Notes under the pieces: model-generated
What the model saw: the letters and a program-made list of their open reading frames with translations, nothing else
What the model was told of the DNA's origin: nothing
Databases searched by the model: none
Translations under genes and position numbers: made by a program
Shown: positions 16,582-24,345 of the stretch, piece by piece
Position numbering within the stretch: position 1 is the stretch's first letter
Layout of the letters: the number at the start of each line of letters is the position of its first letter
NCBI RefSeq assembly: GCF_900169075.1
Contig: NZ_LT827014.1
Location: 124,001-188,000, forward strand
Direction: 5' to 3'
DNA length: 64,000 nucleotides
Origin: Chryseobacterium phocaeense
GTDB lineage: Bacteria > Bacteroidota > Bacteroidia > Flavobacteriales > Weeksellaceae

Positions 16582-16608
16582 TCCCGGATTTTGAATCCGG
16601 GATTTTTT
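16582..16608 (+). terminator. Rho-independent terminator after the DUF6705-like gene
   Basis: A perfect 9-bp stem (TCCCGGATT paired with AATCCGGGA, loop TTG) is followed by TTTTTT. Confidence 0.9.
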
Positions 16609-16703
16609 CTGTCAGCATTTCTTAAGCTTCAACATGTTCAATATTAAATTCATTAAGGCTTACTGATTCTACCTGGCCTATATTTATAAGCTGAAAAAAA
16701 AAT

Positions 16704-16733
16704 AAAACCTCCTGTCATTTGACCGGAGGTTTA
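16704..16733 (-). terminator. Rho-independent terminator of serS
   Basis: An AAACCTCC/GGAGGTTT stem extends inward by GTC/GAC with one mismatch. On the minus strand a T-rich run (TTATTTTTTTTTC) follows. It lies 26 bases past the serS stop. Confidence 0.85.
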
Positions 16734-16758
16734 TTTTATATCAGAAATGATTTAATTT

Positions 16759-18027
16759 TTAGCTGATCAGATCAAATCTTGCATATTCCGCAATTTTCTT
16801 AGGAATTCTGATTCCTTCTGCCGTCTGATTATTTTCAAGCAGCGCAGCCATAATTCTCGGCAGAGCCATAGCAGAGCCATTTAAGGTATGCACCAGCTGG
16901 GATTTTCCTTCTGTTTTGAAACGGCATTTCAGACGGTTGGCCTGGAAAGTTTCAAAATTAGAGACAGAGCTTACTTCCAGCCACATTTCCTGAGCCGCAC
17001 TCCATACTTCAAAATCATAGGTCATAGCAGACGTGAAGCCCATATCACCACCGCAAAGTCTTAACACCCTGAACGGAAGCTCAAGATCGGTAAGGATCTC
17101 TTTGATGTGTTCTACCATTTCTTCTAAAGCTGCATAAGAGTTCTCCGGTTTTTCAAGTCTTACGATCTCTACTTTTTCAAACTGGTGAAGACGGTTCAGA
17201 CCTCTTACGTGAGCGCCATAGCTTCCCGCTTCTCTTCTGTAACACTGAGAGAATGCCGTATTTTTAATTGGAAGATCTTTTTCTTCAAGCAATACATCAC
17301 GGTAAAGATTCGTTACAGGAACTTCAGCCGTAGGAATAAGATACAGATCATCTTCACCAATGTGGTACATCTGCCCTTCCTTGTCAGGAAGCTGTCCTGT
17401 ACCGTACCCTGAAGCTTCATTCACCACGTGAGGAGGGTTCACCTCCATATAACCTTTCTCAATGTTCTTATCCAGGAAATACTGAACCAAAGCCCTCTGA
17501 AGTCTTGCCCCTTTACCTAAATAAACCGGGAATCCTGCACCTGCTATTTTTACCCCCAATTCAAAATCAATCAGGTTGTACTTTTTAGCAAGCTCCCAGT
17601 GAGGGATAGCCCCTTCTCCAAGACCTTCCACATCATGAGACTGGAAAATATTCTCGTTATCCTCCGCAGAAGATCCGCTTTTTACTTTTTCAAAAGGAAC
17701 GTTCGGAATCTGGTATAAAATATCCAGTAAAGCTTTTTCCGTTACATCTAACTGGGACTGCAGTTCTTTACTCGACTCTTTAAATTGTGCTGTTTTAGAT
17801 TTTGATAATTCCGCTTCTTCTTTTTTTCCTTCCTTCATCAAAAGTCCGATTTCTTTCGAAATTTTGTTGATCTCGGAAAGCTGGGAATCTAATTCAAACT
17901 GAATTCTTTTTCTTTCTTCGTCAGTAGCGATCGCATCATCTACCAACCCAAGATTCTTGAATTGTCTTTTCTGAAGACCTTCTAAAACGCGTTCTTTATT
18001 GTCGCGTAAAAAATTGACTTGTAACAT
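16759..18027 (-). CDS. serS: Seryl-tRNA synthetase
   Basis: 422 residues, normal SerRS length. The N-terminal antiparallel coiled-coil arm (about 25-100, rich in Lys, Glu and Ser) binds the long variable arm of tRNA-Ser. The class II catalytic domain follows with motif 2 (FSQCYRREAGSYGAHVRGLNRLHQFEK, of which YRREAGS and RGLNRLHQFEK are diagnostic) and motif 3 (LNGSAMALPRIMAALLEN, with the conserved GSAMALPR Arg). SerRS charges tRNA-Ser and tRNA-Sec with serine. It is monocistronic, with its own promoter at 18084-18091 and a terminator. Confidence 0.98.
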   Translation of the reverse strand: MLQVNFLRDNKERVLEGLQKRQFKNLGLVDDAIATDEERKRIQFELDSQLSEINKISKEIGLLMKEGKKEEAELSKSKTAQFKESSKELQSQLDVTEKALLDILYQIPNVPFEKVKSGSSAEDNENIFQSHDVEGLGEGAIPHWELAKKYNLIDFELGVKIAGAGFPVYLGKGARLQRALVQYFLDKNIEKGYMEVNPPHVVNEASGYGTGQLPDKEGQMYHIGEDDLYLIPTAEVPVTNLYRDVLLEEKDLPIKNTAFSQCYRREAGSYGAHVRGLNRLHQFEKVEIVRLEKPENSYAALEEMVEHIKEILTDLELPFRVLRLCGGDMGFTSAMTYDFEVWSAAQEMWLEVSSVSNFETFQANRLKCRFKTEGKSQLVHTLNGSAMALPRIMAALLENNQTAEGIRIPKKIAEYARFDLIS

Positions 18028-18083
18028 TTTATTTAGATGTTAAATATTAGATGTCAGACTTATATATTAAGCTGACTTTTTTA

Positions 18084-18091
18084 CAAATTTA
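18084..18091 (-). promoter_or_regulatory. Candidate serS promoter (-7 box)
   Basis: Reads TAAATTTG on the minus strand, matching TAnnTTTG, 57 bases before the serS ATG. No clear -33 element is seen. Confidence 0.45.
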
Positions 18092-18093
18092 AA

Positions 18094-18618
18094 TTATTTT
18101 ATGATAGTAATGGTATTTATAGCATTAGGAGCGTCCGCTTCTTTCGTAAACACCACCTGGTTGTTATATTTTACCTGAGCAACCTGGAATACCGACGGCG
18201 TCCAGCGGTAAAGGATATCCATTACATCCTGTACCACAACCTCCTGATTATTAACTGTTCTTCTAAGGGAAAAAGTCATTCTGGAGCTGTATGTTCTGTT
18301 ATCCGGGCTTATGGAATCCTGCGTAATCCTCCTGGCACCCCTGATATATTCGAAATAGTACAGAGAGTCGGTAGTCATCTTAAGCGGAATGGATACCGGC
18401 GCCACATCAGTGGTTCCGTTATTATCATTCACGGAATATGCGGTGTATGAGCCTGCTTTTTTAGCATTCAGCAAATCCTGCCCTGCGGTGTTTTTGATAT
18501 AAATGTTCATGACCTGATCTATCCTCTGCAGGGATTCATCATCACTTCCGCATGAAACTGCCACAAACAGCAACGCTATAAATTGAAATATAAAAATATA
18601 ATTGAGCCTAAATTTCAT
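18094..18618 (-). CDS. Lipoprotein of unknown function
   Basis: 174 residues. The signal ends FVAVSC (Cys23), followed by GSDDES, typical of an outer-membrane lipoprotein. The mature part is beta-rich and contains VMNIYIKNTAGQDLLN, suggesting an Ig-like or carboxypeptidase-regulatory-like fold. I recognise no family. It is divergent from the flippase gene. Its stop lies 3 bases from the serS promoter box, with no obvious terminator between them, so some transcription may read into serS. Confidence 0.75.
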   Translation of the reverse strand: MKFRLNYIFIFQFIALLFVAVSCGSDDESLQRIDQVMNIYIKNTAGQDLLNAKKAGSYTAYSVNDNNGTTDVAPVSIPLKMTTDSLYYFEYIRGARRITQDSISPDNRTYSSRMTFSLRRTVNNQEVVVQDVMDILYRWTPSVFQVAQVKYNNQVVFTKEADAPNAINTITIIK

Positions 18619-18649
18619 CTTCTGTTAATTTTCAATACTCTTTCTTATG

Positions 18650-18671
18650 CAAATGTATAATTATATATTTG
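18650..18671. promoter_or_regulatory. Divergent promoter pair (lipoprotein / flippase)
   Basis: TACATTTG on the minus strand (18657-18650) and TATATTTG on the plus strand (18664-18671) both match TAnnTTTG and lie 6 bases apart, back to back. Polymerase binding at one should exclude the other. Confidence 0.5.
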
Positions 18672-18689
18672 TTCTCGTAATATTTTACC

Positions 18690-19922
18690 ATGTTTTTAAA
18701 CAAACTCAAAAGATTAAACAGCAGCCACATCACCACCATCTTTAAGGGAAACTTTATTTCCAAGTTCGTTTTGGTGATCGGAGGGCTTTTGCTGGCAAAA
18801 TATTACGGTTCCTCGGAATACGGGATCTTCAGTATTTATCTCAGTATTATGAGCATTTTTACGGTGGTGCTTAGTCTTGTACAGGAGCATATGATTATGC
18901 TTGAAAGCGACGAGCAGGATATCAATAATAATTTCAGTGCTGCCGGAATTATTTCATCCGGAATGATGCTTCTGGCTTTTTTACTGGTGCTTATTCCCTT
19001 TGATGTTCCGAAGAATATTCTGTTTCTGGGGATTTTCACAGGCTTTATCTATCTTTTCACCAATAATGCCAAGTTTCTGCTCGCCAAAAAAAAATTATTC
19101 AAACTGGTTTCTGTACTTACGATTGTAGATTCCCTCGTTAGTTTTCTGTTTCAGGTTCTGTTTGTATTTATTAAAATAGAAAAGGGGCTGGTTATAGGCA
19201 GTCTGATAGGCTATATCGTTGCTTTTCTTGCCGCCGTTTATTATGCAAGGAAATATTTTGTTAAACCGGATTTCAAAAGATATATTGCTCAGGTTAAAAA
19301 ACGGCCGGAGCTTTTTAAATATTCCTATCCTTCCACCCTGATCAATGCACTGGGCAATAACATTATGCCGATCCTGATCTCGCTTTATTTTGCAGATTCG
19401 CTTCTGGGGGAGTATTCTTTAGCTGTAAAGATCATGTCTGTCCCGCTTCTGCTGGTTTCCTCCTCTATTGCAACGGTTTATTATCCGAGAGCTGCAGAGA
19501 TCAACAACCGGGGCAGAAGCAGAAGTGAACTTTTCGCTTATACAAAAAAGATGAGCCTGATGAATTTCTATATTATCCTTGCTCTGTACATCCTGATCAA
19601 TGTGGTTGGCATTCCGATTCTGGAACTGTTTTTCAACAAAAACTGGGAACATCTGGGCCTGTTTATTTTCCTGATGTCATTCGGGTATCTTACCCGGAGC
19701 CTTATTAATCCCATTTCCGATATTTTAACCATTTTAAAAAGGAATAATGTGGCGCTCGTCTTCAATATCTATCTTTTCCTGGCCAATATTGCCGCCATAT
19801 TGATTGGAAAGGAAAAAGGAATCAGTTATCTCGTAGGTATTTTCTCCCTGTTTTTGTTTGTAGGCTACGGATTTTTGTATTTTTACATTATGTTTATCCT
19901 GAAGAAAAATGAATCCGATTAA
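18690..19922 (+). CDS. Oligosaccharide flippase family protein (Wzx-like)
   Basis: 410 residues with about 12 hydrophobic segments spread along its length and short charged loops, the MATE/Wzx-type topology. The N-terminal FKGNFISKFVLVIGGLLLAKYYGSSEYGIFSIYLS region (quoted in part: LLLAKYYGSSEYG) is characteristic of polysaccharide-repeat flippases, which move undecaprenyl-linked sugars across the inner membrane. It overlaps the next gene (acyltransferase) by 14 bases. There is no larger O-antigen or capsule cluster next to it, so this is a small two-gene polysaccharide unit. Confidence 0.85.
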   Translation: MFLNKLKRLNSSHITTIFKGNFISKFVLVIGGLLLAKYYGSSEYGIFSIYLSIMSIFTVVLSLVQEHMIMLESDEQDINNNFSAAGIISSGMMLLAFLLVLIPFDVPKNILFLGIFTGFIYLFTNNAKFLLAKKKLFKLVSVLTIVDSLVSFLFQVLFVFIKIEKGLVIGSLIGYIVAFLAAVYYARKYFVKPDFKRYIAQVKKRPELFKYSYPSTLINALGNNIMPILISLYFADSLLGEYSLAVKIMSVPLLLVSSSIATVYYPRAAEINNRGRSRSELFAYTKKMSLMNFYIILALYILINVVGIPILELFFNKNWEHLGLFIFLMSFGYLTRSLINPISDILTILKRNNVALVFNIYLFLANIAAILIGKEKGISYLVGIFSLFLFVGYGFLYFYIMFILKKNESD

Positions 19923-20517
19923 AAAATTTATTGAATACCAGATCTTCCATAGAATTAATAATTTTTTCTATCCGGAATATTACCGCCAGAAGTATGACTA
20001 TCTTCTTCCTCACGTCCTTTTCTTTACCTATCTGGTTCCGCAAAAAATCTTGAGGATCAATGGAAAAGTTCCGTGGCCGGTACATTTTACATCGGAAGTC
20101 AGGGGATATCAGAATATTAAGAAAGGAATCATGTGCGATCCGGGCGATAATCCTAATATTTACATTCAGGCCAATAACGGAATTATCATAGGAAGTAACG
20201 TTGGTTTTGGAGCAGGAACGTCTCTGATCTCCGCGAATCATAACCACAATGACCACAGTATTCATGATGAATGCGGCCCTATCGTCATCGGAAATAATGT
20301 TTTTGTAGGAACCAATTCCGTGATCCTTCCCGGAGTACAGATTGGCGATAATGTGGTAATCGGTGCGGGCTCCATCGTGGCTAAAGATATTCCTTCCAAT
20401 TCCATTGCGGTAGGAAATCCGTGCAAGGTGATCAAACAAAAAGAACCTTATATTGAAGACTTTACAAAGACTGTTTTCAACCGAAAACTGCCTGAAGGCT
20501 TCAATCTAAAGTTCTGA
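19909..20517 (+). CDS. Hexapeptide-repeat acyltransferase (LacA/WbbJ type)
   Basis: 202 residues. The C-terminal half (about 75-185) shows the left-handed beta-helix hexapeptide pattern (IIIGSNVGFGAGTSLISA, IVIGNNVFVGTNSVILPG, IGDNVVIGAGSIVAKDIP) and the catalytic-type ANHNHND histidine region, ending VGNPCKVIK as in LacA/NodL/WbbJ enzymes. It probably transfers an acetyl or similar group from an acyl-CoA to a sugar. The N-terminus (about 1-60) is an unrelated amphipathic stretch rich in Tyr and Phe. The 14-base overlap with the flippase gene argues for joint work on one glycan. Confidence 0.9.
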   Translation: MNPIKKFIEYQIFHRINNFFYPEYYRQKYDYLLPHVLFFTYLVPQKILRINGKVPWPVHFTSEVRGYQNIKKGIMCDPGDNPNIYIQANNGIIIGSNVGFGAGTSLISANHNHNDHSIHDECGPIVIGNNVFVGTNSVILPGVQIGDNVVIGAGSIVAKDIPSNSIAVGNPCKVIKQKEPYIEDFTKTVFNRKLPEGFNLKF

Positions 20518-20538
20518 TTGATTATTTTTTATATGAAT

Positions 20539-21027
20539 TTAAGCAATTCCTGCCGCCCAACTTTTCTCTAATGGAAGCAGAAAGTGACTTAAAAAATCAA
20601 GATAGGTATTTTTCGAAAAGTCAAACACCTGGATATCTTTCTGCAGCTCACCACTTCTCAGTTGAGATTTAAACTCCTGAAGTTTCAGGGTCTTTACTTC
20701 TCCGTTTTCCACAAAGCTGGCTTTCATCCTGTCGAAAAGCCCAAGCTGGTATTCTTCATCTATTTCGCGCATTACCTTCCCTAAAGCATCAATGCTGCAT
20801 CCTGAAGCCATTTCTTTCTCTTCGTCTACACACACCACGATAAACTGATTTTTCTCAATTTTAAAGGATGAAGCAAGCGGTTTCCCGTGGGCAGCCCATG
20901 TGGCCAGGAAATCGAATAATTTTTCGGTGATTGCTTTGGCCTCTTTGGTTTCAAAAGGCCTTGATGCAGGATATATAATGACTCTGTAATCGTTGGTTTC
21001 TACGATACTGGATTCTTCAATTTTCAT
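20539..21027 (-). CDS. Conserved Bacteroidota protein often labelled ABC transporter ATPase; function unknown
   Basis: About 162 residues from the ATG at 21027; the frame is open further upstream but overlaps the previous gene. The central block (FLATWAAHGKPL, FIVVCVDEE, ASGCSIDALGKVMREID) is one I associate with a conserved Bacteroidota family that databases sometimes call an ABC transporter ATPase. No Walker A, Walker B or signature motif is present, so that label is not supported here. It is the last gene of the mlaD-Hdr-CCG run, 28 bases after the CCG gene. Confidence 0.75.
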   Translation of the reverse strand: MKIEESSIVETNDYRVIIYPASRPFETKEAKAITEKLFDFLATWAAHGKPLASSFKIEKNQFIVVCVDEEKEMASGCSIDALGKVMREIDEEYQLGLFDRMKASFVENGEVKTLKLQEFKSQLRSGELQKDIQVFDFSKNTYLDFLSHFLLPLEKSWAAGIA

Positions 21028-21055
21028 GTGAATACAATTAAGAGATTTAAAAATT

Positions 21056-21841
21056 TTACAGATCTTCCGCTTCCGCAAGAAGTTCTACAATGTCTTTTAC
21101 GGCTACTTCGTCATTCTTGTTAAAGTGTTTTACCCCGTCTGTCATCATCGTATTACAGAAAGGACATCCTGTAGCAATCACTTTAGGCTGGAAAGACAAA
21201 GCTTCTTCCGTTCTTTCAATATTGATGTCTTTATTCCCTTTTTCGGGCTCTTTAAACATCTGTGCACCTCCTGCTCCACAGCATAAGCCATTGGTCTTGC
21301 AACGCTTCATTTCTACCAGTTCAGCATCCAGCTTTTCAAGAAGCATTCTCGGAGCCTCATACTCATCATTGGCTCTTCCCAGGTAGCAAGGGTCGTGAAA
21401 AGTGATCTTTTTTCCCCTAAAGGCACCGCCTTCTATCTTCAGTCTTCCGTCCTCCATCAGGGATTTCAGGAACTGGGTATGGTGTACCACATCGTAGTGT
21501 CCGCCCAGGCTTGGGTATTCATTTTTCAGCGTATTGAAACAGTGCGGGCATGCGGTAACGATTTTTTTTACTTCGTAGGCATTCAGGACCTCAATATTGG
21601 TAAGGGCCATCATCTGGAAGACAAACTCGTTTCCTGCTCTTTTCGCAGGATCTCCGGTACAGCTTTCTTCCTGTCCCAGAACTGCAAATTCAACGTTTAT
21701 CTTGTTTAATATCTTGCAAAATGCTTTTGTAATTTTTTTGGCGCGGTCGTCAAAACTTCCGGCACACCCAACCCAAAATAAAACTTCCGGGGACTTTCCT
21801 TCGGCAGCATATTCTGCCATTGTTTTTATACTGAAATCCAT
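21056..21841 (-). CDS. CCG-domain (Fe-S)-binding protein, HdrB/LutA-like
   Basis: 261 residues from the ATG at 21841; the upstream in-frame extension is intergenic. It has two cysteine-rich CCG domains: VGCAGSFDDRA, then CPHCFNTLKNEYP in the first half, and HDPCYLGR, LCCGAGG and CPFCNTMM in the second. These domains bind non-cubane or linear Fe-S clusters in HdrB, GlpC, LutA and succinate dehydrogenase SdhE. It directly follows the membrane Fe-S protein, and the pair looks like a quinone-linked HdrE/HdrB-type oxidoreductase. The substrate is unknown. Confidence 0.88.
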   Translation of the reverse strand: MDFSIKTMAEYAAEGKSPEVLFWVGCAGSFDDRAKKITKAFCKILNKINVEFAVLGQEESCTGDPAKRAGNEFVFQMMALTNIEVLNAYEVKKIVTACPHCFNTLKNEYPSLGGHYDVVHHTQFLKSLMEDGRLKIEGGAFRGKKITFHDPCYLGRANDEYEAPRMLLEKLDAELVEMKRCKTNGLCCGAGGAQMFKEPEKGNKDINIERTEEALSFQPKVIATGCPFCNTMMTDGVKHFNKNDEVAVKDIVELLAEAEDL

Positions 21842-21920
21842 TTTTTCCAATTTTACCAATATATCAATGTACCAGTTTACCAATGATTGCTACATTGCTA
21901 CATTATTTTACATTGTTACA

Positions 21921-23258
21921 TTAATTCTCATTAGCCCAATTCAAACGGTCTGCCTGGTTATACTGCCACGGAGCAGCATTATTTTCTACATTCGTCATCA
22001 TAAGATTCAGCTCCTGAGGGGCAGCAGACTGCTCCATCACGAGGAATCTTCTCATTTCAAAAATAATGGAAAGCGGATCCAGCAATACCGGACAAGCTTC
22101 CGTACAGGCATTACAGGTTGTGCATGCCCAAAGTTCTTCTTTCGTGATATAATCATTCAGAAGCTTCTTGCCATCATCTTCGAATTTTCCGTTTTTGTCT
22201 ATATTTCTTCCCACTTCTTCCAGCCTGTCCCTTGTTTTCATCAGGATCAGTCTCGGAGACAGTTTCTTTCCTGTGATATTGGCAGGACAGACGGAAGTAC
22301 ATCTTCCGCATTCTGTACAGGAATAGGCATTAAGCAGGTGCACCTGGTTCAGATCGAATACGTCTTCTGCCCCGAATTTTGACGGAACATCGGCAGCATC
22401 GCCCTCAGCCGGGGCTGCATATGGATCTGCATTGGGATCCATCATCAGCTTGATCTCTTTGGTCACAGAGTCAAGATTATTGAATTTTCCTTTTCTATCA
22501 AGATTCGCATACCATGTGCTTGGAAATGCAAGAATAATATGTAAATGTTTTGAGTAATAAAGATAGTTCATGAAGAACAGGATCCCGATAAAATGGAACC
22601 ACCATGCTCCTTTTTCAACAAACATTAAAAATCCGTTATCGAAACTGAATACTTCTAAAAACGGAATGAACGTTATCTCACTGATGGGAAAGCTTCCATG
22701 CTCGGGAAGAGCCCCTCTCATCTGCAAAATATAATCGGAAGCATTCATGGTAAAGAAAGCCATCATCAGGGCAAACTCAATGATCAGAATCCAGTTGGCG
22801 TCATTTTTAGGCCATCCGAAAAGTTCTTTCATCGTTAATCTTTTAACCCCGTAAAAATTTCTTCTGATAAAGAATATCACGACTCCGATCACTACCAGCA
22901 ATGCCAATACTTCTAACGTTGCCGTAAAGAAACTATAGAAACCGTGTCCAAAAATGGTAGCTAAAAACCTATGCGTTCCAAAGATCCCGTCTACAATAAT
23001 TTCTATCAGCTCTATATTGATAATAACAAAACCTACATATACAAAAAGATGGAGAATAGCTGCCACAGGACGTTTTCCCATTTTGCTCTGGCCCATCGCC
23101 ACGGTGGCCATGGTTTCCCAGCGCTCGGATTTTCTGTCGCTTCTGTTGATTTCCCTTCCTAATCTGATATTTCTGTAGATCTTTTGCAGGCTCTTGGCAA
23201 AAAGCCCGAATCCTGCTACTAATAGGATCAGAAAAATAATGTTATCGATGTACTGCAT
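21921..23258 (-). CDS. Membrane-bound 4Fe-4S oxidoreductase subunit (HdrE/DsrK-like fusion)
   Basis: 445 residues. About five membrane helices in the first 245 residues (near 5-20, 65-92, 105-130, 153-175 and 217-245) resemble nitrate-reductase-gamma/HdrE cytochrome b domains. Two 4Fe-4S motifs follow (CTECGRCTSVCP about 315-326 and CTTCNACTEACP about 377-388). It probably exchanges electrons between the quinone pool and the soluble CCG partner encoded 79 bases downstream. It starts 8 bases after mlaD, an odd functional neighbour, so the shared transcript may be housekeeping packing. Confidence 0.88.
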   Translation of the reverse strand: MQYIDNIIFLILLVAGFGLFAKSLQKIYRNIRLGREINRSDRKSERWETMATVAMGQSKMGKRPVAAILHLFVYVGFVIINIELIEIIVDGIFGTHRFLATIFGHGFYSFFTATLEVLALLVVIGVVIFFIRRNFYGVKRLTMKELFGWPKNDANWILIIEFALMMAFFTMNASDYILQMRGALPEHGSFPISEITFIPFLEVFSFDNGFLMFVEKGAWWFHFIGILFFMNYLYYSKHLHIILAFPSTWYANLDRKGKFNNLDSVTKEIKLMMDPNADPYAAPAEGDAADVPSKFGAEDVFDLNQVHLLNAYSCTECGRCTSVCPANITGKKLSPRLILMKTRDRLEEVGRNIDKNGKFEDDGKKLLNDYITKEELWACTTCNACTEACPVLLDPLSIIFEMRRFLVMEQSAAPQELNLMMTNVENNAAPWQYNQADRLNWANEN

Positions 23259-23265
23259 AAGGTGA

Positions 23266-24216
23266 TTAGTCTTTATTGTTCTTACCGAAAACTGAGAAAT
23301 TGATGTATCTCTTAGGGTTGGCTTTCATATCTTCAATCAGGGAATTCAGATTGGTAGATGCAGCATTCAGGTTGTTGTAAAGCTGCTCATCCTTCATCAG
23401 CTTTCCTAAACTTCCCTGACCGTTATCAACTCCGGCAATCACCTGGTTCAGTTTTCCTACGGTAACATCTAAATTGGCGATGGTGGCATTCAGCTTTTTG
23501 GTATCTATGCTTTCTGCAAGGTTACCATATTTATCCAAAGTTACCTTTCCGCTCTTCATTGTAAGGCTTGCATCATCAAGTACCTGCTGCAGTTTAGGAT
23601 CATTATGTCCTACAAGGCTGTTCACGCTACCTGCAGTAGTCTGTAACGCGCTTACTGTTTTATTAAGGTTAGCCAATAATGCTTTGATCTCCGCTCTGTT
23701 TTGTCCGTCAACCAATTGGTTGGCATTAGCCATCAAAGAGTCTACACGGTGTAAAACGGTCTGCAGCTGATCTTTCACCGGCCCTACCTGGGAAGAAAGG
23801 CTTCCTAAAGTTCCCAGTTTGAAAGCACCCTGCAGGGTATCGCCGTCTTTTGCTGTCGGGCCGCCATACATCAGGTTCACTCTCATTTCTTTTCCGGACA
23901 TCAGTCCCGGTTCAAAGATTTCAAGGGTAGAATTTTTGGAAAACTCAAACTTGTCGTCCACAGTAATTTTTACGACAAAACTGATTTTTCCGTCTTTAGC
24001 GGTTCTCGGGATGATCTTATCGACCTGCCCTACTTTGAGACCATTGATGGAAACCGCGGAAGACTGTGCCAGCCCTTCTACGTTATCGTATTTTGCGTAA
24101 AATATATTATCGGTAGTAAACAGGCTTCTACCTTTCATGAACTGAAACAATAATACAAAGCCTACAATAGCTAAAAGTGCAATGACCCCAGCTTTTAATT
24201 CTTTACTCAACTTCAC
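23266..24216 (-). CDS. mlaD: MCE-family (MlaD-like) lipid transport protein
   Basis: 316 residues. One N-terminal membrane helix (about 9-27) is followed by a single MCE domain (about 35-115: VEGLAQSSAVSINGLKVGQVDKI) and a long helical C-terminal part (about 140-300) with heptad-like LMANANQLVD and NLNKTVSALQTT repeats. MlaD hexamers bind phospholipid in the periplasm and work with an MlaE permease and MlaF ATPase, which lie about 18 kb away at 42177-43744. The start is GTG at 24216 (GTG AAG TTG AGT); no ATG fits. It is first in a four-gene minus-strand run. Confidence 0.9.
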   Translation of the reverse strand: MKLSKELKAGVIALLAIVGFVLLFQFMKGRSLFTTDNIFYAKYDNVEGLAQSSAVSINGLKVGQVDKIIPRTAKDGKISFVVKITVDDKFEFSKNSTLEIFEPGLMSGKEMRVNLMYGGPTAKDGDTLQGAFKLGTLGSLSSQVGPVKDQLQTVLHRVDSLMANANQLVDGQNRAEIKALLANLNKTVSALQTTAGSVNSLVGHNDPKLQQVLDDASLTMKSGKVTLDKYGNLAESIDTKKLNATIANLDVTVGKLNQVIAGVDNGQGSLGKLMKDEQLYNNLNAASTNLNSLIEDMKANPKRYINFSVFGKNNKD

Positions 24217-24238
24217 TTGCTAAATTTTTTCTAATAAG

Positions 24239-24246
24239 CAAATATA
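24239..24246 (-). promoter_or_regulatory. Candidate promoter for the mlaD operon (-7 box)
   Basis: Reads TATATTTG on the minus strand, 22 bases before the GTG start of mlaD. No convincing -33 TTG is seen. Confidence 0.5.
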
Positions 24247-24294
24247 GTACATTTTAAATTAATCTTTTTCTTTATTGTTCTGCGTTAAATACAA

Positions 24295-24322
24295 AAAAGC
24301 GGCAGAAAATTCTGCCGCTTTT
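24295..24322 (-). terminator. Rho-independent terminator of the ppiD-like gene
   Basis: A 13-bp GC-containing stem (GCGGCAGAA with TTCTGCCGC plus A/T extension, tiny AA loop) is followed on the minus strand by a T-rich run. It lies 23 bases past the stop. Confidence 0.9.
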
Positions 24323-24345
24323 ATATCCTTAAATTAATTTCTTAA

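Noticed and set aside
20539..21027. ABC transporter ATPase label for the 162-residue protein
   Set aside because: No Walker A, Walker B or ABC signature can be found; kept as conserved unknown.
21597..22382. A 261-codon plus-strand frame over the CCG/Hdr-like genes
   Set aside because: It spans two real minus-strand genes and their spacer; the Cys- and His-rich product merely mirrors the Fe-S motif codons.
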